A stretch of DNA of 64,000 bases from Acidobacteriota bacterium. GTDB lineage: Bacteria > Acidobacteriota > Terriglobia > Terriglobales > Acidobacteriaceae. A model generated the notes under the pieces. It searched no databases, was not told the origin of the DNA, and was given only the letters and a program-made list of their open reading frames with translations. Location: NCBI GenBank assembly GCA_013289685.1, contig JABCZL010000006.1:124001-188000 (forward strand). Reading direction: 5' to 3'. Shown here piece by piece: positions 56,201-62,728 of the stretch; positions within the stretch are counted from its first letter, which is position 1, and the number at the start of each line of letters is the position of its first letter. Position numbers and translations under genes: made by a program.

Positions 56201-56845
56201 CACATAGCCACCAGCGAGGAGCTCACGAGAGCCGTCTGCCGCCAACTGGTAGACCACCGGCCGGGAAAAGTGCAGGCTGGCTCCACTGCCGCTGATGGTC
56301 AGCGCTCCGTCCGGGGTGATGTTGACCTCGTCCGCGCTGCTGATATTCAAAGCGATCGTCTTGGGGTCGCGTTGCGGAGCGACAACGAAGTCATACTCCA
56401 GTTGGCCGCGATTGCCGTAATACACCAGATCGATGCCCGGATAAATTCCCTGGTAGCGCAGGCCGGACCATGTTCGCAAGTTGGTTCGCCAGGTGCGGGT
56501 GTCGGATGACGGGAAGTGGCTCACGATACCAGGCAACTTTCCTTCCGGTGAAAGGCGTGGCCTCTGGTTCGCTCCCGACAAGCTCAGGCGGATCGGCTTA
56601 CTGCCAGGTGCGCCCGTCGCGGTAATCTCAATCGACGCCCGGTCCTCATAAAACTGAAAAGTGAGGCCAGACACGGACGACGTAAATGCCGCCTGACCAT
56701 TCCCGGCTTTGCTGCCTGCCTCTTCAAATGTGAGCGTGTCGTTGCCCAGCGCTTTAATGGCCGGCGTTTGTGCGAGAGTTCGGGTAGTGAAAGTGATGGC
56801 AACAATCAGCAAAGCAAGTTGGAAGCAGACGCGGGCGCGCATCAT
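50261..56845 (-). CDS. Giant secreted SBBP-repeat and 14x choice-of-anchor-D protein
   Basis: A 2194-residue exported protein. Signal peptide to about A25; then a DUF7948-type domain (30-245) with [14 protein letters not shown] and [23 protein letters not shown]-like beta structure; SBBP/NHL-like repeats about 250-670 ([22 protein letters not shown] and FPTTAGAF units); then 14 ASH Ig repeats of about 107 residues to the end, each with a CxxxL / SCxxxVTFxPT pattern. AGGAGAG lies 6-7 nt before the ATG. No membrane or cell-wall anchor follows the last repeat, so it is probably released or bound by other means. It may be a matrix or adhesion fibre. A sigma-70-like promoter is visible upstream. 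Confidence 0.88.
   Translation of the reverse strand: [2194 protein letters not shown]
50264..54780 (-). repeat. Array of 14 ASH/choice-of-anchor-D domains
   Basis: Fourteen successive units of about 105-110 residues, each starting L.L.P..L.F..Q..GT.S and ending .G.Q.V.L.G.GV. The copies differ at the DNA level, so there is no sign of very recent expansion. Confidence 0.85.
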
Positions 56846-57029
56846 ACGTTTCTCTCCTGGTCGAGGGCGAAATGAGTGGACGAGTTGGACAACAGAAATC
56901 CCACCACCTACGTGCGATGGTGTCGAATCCCTTTATCAGTCCGGGGGGAGGAACGATCGGGGAAGCTGCAGCCGTCCGCTCGGCAGGAATCCCACAGCAA
57001 CTTCCTGTTCAGAGCGCAACGCGGGAGGC

Positions 57030-57057
57030 ATTATATAACGACATTCGTTTTTCGCAA
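57030..57057 (-). promoter_or_regulatory. Sigma-70-like promoter of the giant SBBP/ASH gene
   Basis: On the minus strand TTGCGA (57057-57052) and a perfect TATAAT (57035-57030) are separated by 16 bases. It lies about 180 bp upstream of the ATG at 56845 in an AT-rich stretch. Confidence 0.5.
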
Positions 57058-57389
57058 CCTTTATATGTTTTAACAATGTGAGGTTGCACGGCCCGCATAC
57101 CCTGTCTGGAACGGTTTTCGACGACCTCCCATGCGGAACAAGGTCCGTTCCCGGAGTCATCTTCCATTATTTTGAGAGGCTGGCTCACGACCGGAATCGA
57201 CTTCCGATGCGCCGCTATGCACCACAAAAGACGACACTTCCAGAAGCGATCTGAGAGACACTTACACCTTCAGGTCCCGCTGCTGCAAGCAGTTGTCGGA
57301 GCCGTAAGCGGCTTCGAACGGCATCTGATCTTTGTCTGCAAACCCCACCCCCCTGAACGCATATTCGACTACACGGATTTAACAAGAAT

Positions 57390-57405
57390 GTGACCGTTTC
57401 GTGAC
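57390..57405 (+). promoter_or_regulatory. Direct repeat GTGAC-N6-GTGAC, candidate OmpR-type operator
   Basis: GTGAC at 57390 and 57401 repeat with an 11-bp period, as for binding sites of OmpR/PhoB-type winged helices, 66 bp before the winged-helix gene. The right-hand CGTTTCGTGACA is shared with the ThuA promoter region. Confidence 0.4.
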
Positions 57406-57470
57406 AAGTCCATCGAGTTGCCAGAGCTAAGGTATGCGACAGCAAAGTTGGACGGCCACCGCGACTGAAC

Positions 57471-57854
57471 ATGTCAGATTTTCAAGTCAAAACCATCGAT
57501 CAAGTGACGCAGTTCGGGGAGATGTCCCTGGATTTCCGAACGATGGAACTCTGTCGTGCTGGCCAGCCAATCCAGATCACTCTTCGGGAGTTCAAAGTGC
57601 TGAAGTTTCTAGTTTCTCGACCGAAAATGGTGGTTTCTCGCCAAAGGCTTATCAGTTCCGCGTGGCCTAAGCGAAGGCGTTCCAGTTACCGCACCGTGGA
57701 TAACTGCATCGCGAAGTTGCGGCAGAAAATCGAGAGTAATCCTGACTGTCCCGTCTTTATCCGAACCGTTCACGGTGTCGGCTACAAATTTGTCCCTCAG
57801 GAAGACGCCCGCCCCTTTGGCAGAGTCTTGCTGAATGATGGGGAGGCATCATGA
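57471..57854 (+). CDS. Stand-alone OmpR/PhoB-type winged-helix regulator
   Basis: A 127-residue cytosolic DNA-binding protein consisting only of the OmpR-type effector domain: ITLREFKVLKFLVSRPKMVVSRQRL (about 36-60), SYRTVDNCIAKLRQKIE (72-88), and IRTVHGVGYKF (97-107). No receiver domain is encoded upstream, so it is not a normal two-component response regulator. Its TGA overlaps the next ATG (ATGA), and that gene's GGGAGG ribosome-binding site lies inside its 3' end, so the two are translationally coupled. The likely role is control of the cytochrome-porin operon, perhaps with self-control through the direct repeat upstream. The signal is unknown. Confidence 0.85.
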   Translation: MSDFQVKTIDQVTQFGEMSLDFRTMELCRAGQPIQITLREFKVLKFLVSRPKMVVSRQRLISSAWPKRRRSSYRTVDNCIAKLRQKIESNPDCPVFIRTVHGVGYKFVPQEDARPFGRVLLNDGEAS

Positions 57855-59200
57855 GAATCGGAACTTTCAAAACTATCCGCCTGCAGTTGTTGGCCTTGGG
57901 AATTCTGCTGGTGGGCCTACAACCGGCGTATGGCATCCCTGCCTTCGCGCGCAAATACGGGCTGCCGTGCTCCGCCTGTCACGAGGCCTGGCCCATGCTC
58001 AACAATTTTGGCCAGACCTTTAAAGACAATGGGTTCCAGTTGGGCAACGGCCGTGATGCGCCCATCTATCAGGAACCCTCCTACTGGCCGATCATGTTTC
58101 GCACGACGCCGATCTGGCACCGCGAAAACAACAATCGCCAACCGGTGGACATAGTTCCGGGCAACGGTACCAGCGGACTGGTGGAGTCATCGGTGACGAC
58201 ATCCGGGTTCGATCTGGGCGGCCTTGACGTGATTGCTGCGGGTACGCTTTACAAAAACATTTCGTTCTTTGTTCAACCCTTCATCGGGAATAGCAGCATT
58301 AATTTGGCCCAGGTCTGGGTGCGTCTCGATCATCTTGCGGGCTCGCCCTGGCTGAATCTCAAGCTGGGCAGGTTTGAACTCGACGAACCTATCTCTCAGG
58401 AGCGCTCCCTCATACAGAACAATACTGGCTCCATTTACTATAATTATTTGTTCACTCCCCCCGGTGACAGAAATTTCTTCGCAGGGATAGGACTTCCTCA
58501 GCTCGGGGTTGAGTTGCAAGGGCATTCGGACGACGACTCAACTCGGTACTCGGTAGCCGTAGTAACCGACAGCAACGGCTCCGCAGGCTTGCCTGCGAAT
58601 CAGGCCGCAGACGTGTACGCCAACTTTAACCAGTCTTTCGCTGTGCCGTGGTTTGGAAGGCAGCAGGTCGGCGTCTACGGATTTTTCGGAGAATCACCAA
58701 CCTACTTCCAGACCAACGGAGGCACGCCTCTGCCTGGGACAGGCACGGGAAATCGCAGCTTTTACCGGCTGGGCGCCTACGGACACTGGTATGTGGACAA
58801 GTTCGATTTCTACACGTTCTACATGCATGGATACGACAACGTGTTCCTCGGGAATGGTGTCCCGTCGAATCAGCCCTTCAACCTGCCGCTGGGCGCTGCG
58901 GGCCCGGTTTGGAACGGCGGGTTCGTTGAAGCGCACTACAATCCGAACCCCCGCCTGATCTTCCTTGGAAAGTACGAGCTGACTCGCATGTCGCAGCAAG
59001 CAAATCCGAGTATTCCCGGTAACGCTGGAAACTTCGACACTTGGACGGCGGGTTATCGCTGGTATCCAATCATGAGTCCCCGCGCTGGCCTAGCTTGGAC
59101 ACAGGAATATTCCCGCATCATCAACACCGGGGCCGCACCTCTCTCTGGCAAAGACGACATCCACAATAGCTATTTGATGGGACTTGATTTCGATTTCTAG
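57851..59200 (+). CDS. Fused monohaem cytochrome c / outer-membrane porin, Cyc2-like
   Basis: A 449-residue exported protein. Signal peptide to about G28, then at the mature N-terminus IPAFARKYGLPCSACHEAWP (haem C40/C43/H44), followed by LNNFGQTFKDNGF. This is the PxFARxxGxxCxxCH...PxLxxFGxxFKxxG(Y/F) pattern of the Cyc2 iron-oxidase family. The remaining about 380 residues are beta-strand rich with aromatic girdles (SFFVQPFIGN, VYGFFGESPTYF, FYTFYMHGYDNVFLG) and end in FDF, as expected for an outer-membrane barrel. The length equals that of Cyc2 proteins. One haem inside a porin lets electrons enter from outside. Iron oxidation is an inference, since related proteins occur in many lineages without proof. 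Cytochrome and cupredoxin genes follow. Confidence 0.78.
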   Translation: MRIGTFKTIRLQLLALGILLVGLQPAYGIPAFARKYGLPCSACHEAWPMLNNFGQTFKDNGFQLGNGRDAPIYQEPSYWPIMFRTTPIWHRENNNRQPVDIVPGNGTSGLVESSVTTSGFDLGGLDVIAAGTLYKNISFFVQPFIGNSSINLAQVWVRLDHLAGSPWLNLKLGRFELDEPISQERSLIQNNTGSIYYNYLFTPPGDRNFFAGIGLPQLGVELQGHSDDDSTRYSVAVVTDSNGSAGLPANQAADVYANFNQSFAVPWFGRQQVGVYGFFGESPTYFQTNGGTPLPGTGTGNRSFYRLGAYGHWYVDKFDFYTFYMHGYDNVFLGNGVPSNQPFNLPLGAAGPVWNGGFVEAHYNPNPRLIFLGKYELTRMSQQANPSIPGNAGNFDTWTAGYRWYPIMSPRAGLAWTQEYSRIINTGAAPLSGKDDIHNSYLMGLDFDF

Positions 59201-59212
59201 GAGGGCGTTCCT

Positions 59213-60019
59213 GTGCACATGAAACTCAACCGGGCGGGCACTGCAATGATTTGTCTCTCCTTAATATGGAGCGTGGCCGGCCCTGCGCAGGAGACCCACG
59301 TCGGCAAGTTGGTCGGAAACGCGAAGCGGGGTAAAGTCTTGTATGTACGCTATTGCATTTTCTGCCACGGTCCCTATGGGGACGGGCGAGGGGAGAGCGC
59401 ACCGTATCTCGATCCGAAGCCCCGCGACTTCACCAAAGCAGTGTTCAAGTGCCGATCCACGCCCAGCGGGAGTCTGCCCCTGGATACCGACCTGTATGAC
59501 ACCATCAGCCGCGGGATTCACGACACTGGCATGCCTTCATGGAAACCGCTCCTGCGCCAGGAGCGCGTGGATCTAGTTGCCTATGTAAAGACCTTCTCTT
59601 CGGCTTTTCAGGAGGAGAAGCCTGGAACTCCCGTGCAGATACCGCCCGAACCGCCGTCCTCCCCGGAGAGTATCCAGCGCGGGGCGGAGCTGTTCCAGAG
59701 TATGAATTGCTGGTCCTGCCACGGCAAAGATGGACGCGGCTATGGCCCGTCCGCAGCCACTCTTACGGATAGCAAAGGTTATCCCATCACACCGTTCGAC
59801 TTTACCAGTGGAACGCGGTTCAAGTGCGGAGACTCGGACCAGGAAATGTTTCGCGATCTGGTGACCGGCCTCGACGGTACACCGATGCCGTCATTCGAGA
59901 ACGCCATGACGCCCGACCAGCGGTGGGACGTGGTGCACTATATCCGCTCACTACACACTTCCAAAAACAAGCACGCGCAGATGAAGCCAGAAGTAAAACA
60001 TGAAACCCAAGGACAGTGA
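59213..60019 (+). CDS. Periplasmic diheme cytochrome c of the Cyc2-like operon
   Basis: A 268-residue exported protein starting with GTG 59213 (AGGAGG at about 8 nt; ATG 59219 is also possible). Two haem sites are visible: CIFCH (48-52) and CWSCH (166-170), each with a Met side (TGMPSW and GTPMPSF). The modules are of the class I / cbb3-subunit-like fold (GPYGDGRGESAPYLDPKPRDF and GKDGRGYGP...PFDFTSG). It follows the porin stop by 12 bp. The natural role is to take electrons from the outer-membrane haem and carry them through the periplasm. Each half resembles the other, so it may come from an ancient duplication. Confidence 0.87.
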   Translation: MHMKLNRAGTAMICLSLIWSVAGPAQETHVGKLVGNAKRGKVLYVRYCIFCHGPYGDGRGESAPYLDPKPRDFTKAVFKCRSTPSGSLPLDTDLYDTISRGIHDTGMPSWKPLLRQERVDLVAYVKTFSSAFQEEKPGTPVQIPPEPPSSPESIQRGAELFQSMNCWSCHGKDGRGYGPSAATLTDSKGYPITPFDFTSGTRFKCGDSDQEMFRDLVTGLDGTPMPSFENAMTPDQRWDVVHYIRSLHTSKNKHAQMKPEVKHETQGQ

Positions 60020-60079
60020 AGGTTCGCTCGTCCTTAAAAACCTCGAAGACAAAAAAGGAAACAAGAAGGCAGGTTCGAA

Positions 60080-60802
60080 ATGAAATTGAGATACGCATTG
60101 ATTCCGACGTGTGTCCTGGTAACGTTGTTATCGCTTTCGAGTTGGGTTGGGGCCCGTCCAGCAGGCGATTCCGCGTCATTGAAAGGCACCGTAAAGTTCG
60201 CAGGCGCCGCACCCAACCCTGCGCGCATCGACATGTCGCAGGATCCAATCTGTGCCAAGGCACATCCGACTGCGGCCACCACGGAAGACATCGTTGTCGC
60301 TGCAGATGGCGGACTTGCCAACGTGGTGATCTACATTTCCGATGGTCTCGCCGCCGGCACGTTTCAGCCCCCGCAACAGCCCGTGGTGCTGGAGCAAAAA
60401 GGTTGTCAATACAAACCGCATGTCCTGGCGATGCAGGCCAATCAGAAACTTAGCGTGGTGAACGACGATGGCACCACGCACAACATTCATCCCACTCCCA
60501 ACAACAATCGCGAGTGGAACATGTCGCAGCCTCCCGGCGTGCCGCTAGAGCAAACTTTTGCGCGCGCCGAGGTCGCGGTCCCGGTGAAGTGCAACGTGCA
60601 TCCTTGGATGAAAGGCTATATCGCGGTGTTCAAACATCCGTATTTTGCCGTGACTGACAAGAACGGCGGCTTCGAGCTGAAAGACCTGCCCCCAGGCAGC
60701 TACACGATCACGGCTTGGCAGGAAAAGCTGGGAACGCAGATCCAGAAGGTCACCGTTGTGGCCGGTGAAGCGAAGACCTTGGACTTTGCATTCAAGCAGT
60801 GA
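60080..60802 (+). CDS. Cupredoxin with C-terminal carboxypeptidase-regulatory-like domain
   Basis: A 240-residue exported protein. Signal peptide to about A25. The cupredoxin domain (about 34-182) has GCQYKPHVLAM, the first Cu His in TTHNIH (H134 or H137), and the C-x2-H-x2-M loop VKCNVHPWM (C171, H174, M177), a full type-1 copper set. After it come 55 residues of a small beta-sandwich (DKNGGFELKDLPPGSYTITAW), as in CarboxypepD_reg. It should carry one electron in the periplasm. Coming third after the cytochrome-porin and the diheme cytochrome, it stands where rusticyanin stands in the Acidithiobacillus operon, but it belongs to another cupredoxin group. It is also called methylamine-utilisation-like in databases. 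Confidence 0.82.
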   Translation: MKLRYALIPTCVLVTLLSLSSWVGARPAGDSASLKGTVKFAGAAPNPARIDMSQDPICAKAHPTAATTEDIVVAADGGLANVVIYISDGLAAGTFQPPQQPVVLEQKGCQYKPHVLAMQANQKLSVVNDDGTTHNIHPTPNNNREWNMSQPPGVPLEQTFARAEVAVPVKCNVHPWMKGYIAVFKHPYFAVTDKNGGFELKDLPPGSYTITAWQEKLGTQIQKVTVVAGEAKTLDFAFKQ

Positions 60803-60829
60803 ACTGAGAATCCGTATCCGTCGAAGCAA

Positions 60830-61879
60830 CTATTGCTTTGTTGGCTCGACTTGCCGCGGCACGTAGAGGGAACAAACGCATCTTCGACAGATCTCGTTGC
60901 TGGCAACATCGAGGCTCGAGCGAAACTGTAAGGCTTCCGGACTGTTGATGAGGTCCCGCAATGCCTGGCGATGAATGTTTCCGAGCACCGGATGGAAGAA
61001 GCACGGGCGCACGTCCCCCGATGCTTCAATCACGGCCGAGACCCAGGGTGCGTTGCAGCGTGGCGCCACGTTTTCGGCGCGGCCTAAGTGTGCGCGAAAA
61101 TGTTGGACGATGCGCCGTAATTTGTCAGGGTTCTCAACCACAAATCCTGATTCCAGATCCCCGTGGTGCTCTTCGATAAGGCGTTCCACCTCGGCCGCCA
61201 GCGCATCGGCCTCCTCAGGCAACAGAGCGACGCGGTTCACCCGATCGGGCAGCCAGCCCTCGGGGTGGTTGAAGGCACTAGAAGTGAGATCAGCCGCGAG
61301 AAACGAAATCGAGCTCAAACCAATCTCTTTCGCGGTCACGGTAACCGCTCGCAGCATACCGTGATTTTCTTTTTGTACGGTGCAGCGGGCTCGAACCGGC
61401 ATGTCAGGACGAATCTGCCGTAAAACTTTGACACCCTCTGACATCTGCTCAAATGCATCCGCAACGCGGCGAATGTGGTTGTGCAACTCACGCGGACCAT
61501 CAAGTGAGACGATTACATCGTCAACGGTGTCGACGACGATCTGAGCTTGCGATTTCAGTAATAATCCCGCAGTCAGAAGCGTGACGCGGCTTCCCGCCGA
61601 ACGAACGATTCGTGCCAGGTAACTCCACTTTTCATTGAGTTGGGGCTCGCCACCGGAAAAGACCACCCAGCGCACACCGAGTTTTCGGAATGACGCCAAT
61701 TGCTCTTCGAGGTTCGAAGGAGTGATCTCTTGGGCTTGGCGGATACGCCAGATGTCACACATCACGCAGCGGCAGTTGCACTGGTTGTGAGGAAAAATGA
61801 CCAGTACCGGCAGGGCATGAATCTGGTGTGCCGCGAGTGCCGACTCGCCCGGAGCTGTGATCGATACCAGCGTGCTCAT
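60830..61879 (-). CDS. SPASM-like radical SAM protein
   Basis: A 349-residue cytosolic radical SAM protein. The cluster motif is CNCRCVMCDIW (C34, C38, C41), followed by VFSGGEPQLNEKW. The C-terminal part has extra Cys in APRCNAPWV, VRPCFF and EICRRCVCSLYVP, as in SPASM/twitch domains that bind auxiliary Fe-S clusters. It is the last gene of a leftward operon, starting only 3 bp after the methyltransferase. It faces the cupredoxin gene across 27 bp. The product and substrate are unknown; peptide modification or cofactor synthesis are options for the family. Confidence 0.85.
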   Translation of the reverse strand: MSTLVSITAPGESALAAHQIHALPVLVIFPHNQCNCRCVMCDIWRIRQAQEITPSNLEEQLASFRKLGVRWVVFSGGEPQLNEKWSYLARIVRSAGSRVTLLTAGLLLKSQAQIVVDTVDDVIVSLDGPRELHNHIRRVADAFEQMSEGVKVLRQIRPDMPVRARCTVQKENHGMLRAVTVTAKEIGLSSISFLAADLTSSAFNHPEGWLPDRVNRVALLPEEADALAAEVERLIEEHHGDLESGFVVENPDKLRRIVQHFRAHLGRAENVAPRCNAPWVSAVIEASGDVRPCFFHPVLGNIHRQALRDLINSPEALQFRSSLDVASNEICRRCVCSLYVPRQVEPTKQ

Positions 61880-61882
61880 CGC

Positions 61883-62728
61883 TCAAACACCACTGACTGC
61901 CGTTTGCTCGCGCTGCAGTCGCACCAGCACGTGATCGCCCAGCAACCGAACTCCCGGACACCCTCCGAGCCACGAATCAACCTGCTCACAAACTTGCAGC
62001 AATCGTGGATGCCGCCCGGCCCACGGTTCGACGTAACTCGGGGGCACAACGACTCCAATGCCCCGCGCCCCTTTCAAACGAAATTCAGGAGCAAACCTCC
62101 GGGCAAGAAATCTCACGGATGGATAATGGACTTGGATGAATGCTCCGTCGGCGATTCTGGCGTTGACCCCCTCTGGCTTGAAGCGACGGAATGCCTTGTC
62201 TTTGTCCGCGTGCGCAAGGTACCAGATCATTTCCCATACGCACCGGGGACCCATCCAACACAACACAGCAGTCGCACCTGGTTTGAGCACTCGAGCGAGA
62301 CTGTGAGCTACCCGCTCGACGTCATCGACGCAATTCAATGCGCCAAAATTCGAGAAAGCGCCATCGAATAAGTCGTCTGGTGGCAACGTGGAAATATCCT
62401 CGCCGCGTAGCACCCGCGTTTTCACAAGGGCTTGCAATCCGTTTTGCCGAACTCGTCGAGCCGCCGCGTCAATCATCTGCGGCGATGAATCGCAAGCCAG
62501 GACTGTCACCCCCCGTTCCGCCAGGAAGCACGCGTCTACCCCGGTTCCGCATCCGATTTCCAAGATGTGGTCTCCGGACCGAAATGTCTTCTCCAACTGA
62601 CGCCACACCGCCCCGCGTTGGGCCCGACCGATCGTCGACGAGCTGAAGGTCTCGTCGTATCGGTCCGCGACCGCGTCAAACGGAGCAGCAACTCCCTGTA
62701 GTTGTTGGGTAGTAGACATTAAACTCAA
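61883..62728 (-). CDS. SAM-dependent class I methyltransferase
   Basis: A 281-residue cytosolic methyltransferase with the SAM motif ILEIGCGTGVDACFLAERGV (about 56-75) and the acidic loop ACDSSPQMI. The later DLFDGAFSNFGALNCV and VLKPGATAVLCW are the usual motifs II and III. The C-terminal half is substrate-specific (PEGVNARIADGAFIQVHYPSV) and unassigned. Its start overlaps the stop of the B12 radical SAM gene (ATGA). It probably methylates a small molecule or lipid made with its two radical SAM partners. Confidence 0.88.
   Translation of the reverse strand: MSLMSTTQQLQGVAAPFDAVADRYDETFSSSTIGRAQRGAVWRQLEKTFRSGDHILEIGCGTGVDACFLAERGVTVLACDSSPQMIDAAARRVRQNGLQALVKTRVLRGEDISTLPPDDLFDGAFSNFGALNCVDDVERVAHSLARVLKPGATAVLCWMGPRCVWEMIWYLAHADKDKAFRRFKPEGVNARIADGAFIQVHYPSVRFLARRFAPEFRLKGARGIGVVVPPSYVEPWAGRHPRLLQVCEQVDSWLGGCPGVRLLGDHVLVRLQREQTAVSGV

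Larger units (their letters stand above)
56846..57470. other. Intergenic region, 625 bp, between divergent genes
   Basis: No gene that I would support on either strand. It separates the SBBP/ASH giant from the winged-helix/Cyc2-like operon. Features seen: the promoter at 57030-57057, a loose inverted repeat GGAACGG (57108-57114) / CCGTTCC (57145-57151), and the direct repeat at 57390-57405. Confidence 0.5.

Noticed and set aside
56709-57227. Small ORFs in the 57 kb divergent promoter region
   Set aside because: They have no ribosome-binding site or homologous pattern and cross the promoter seen on the minus strand.
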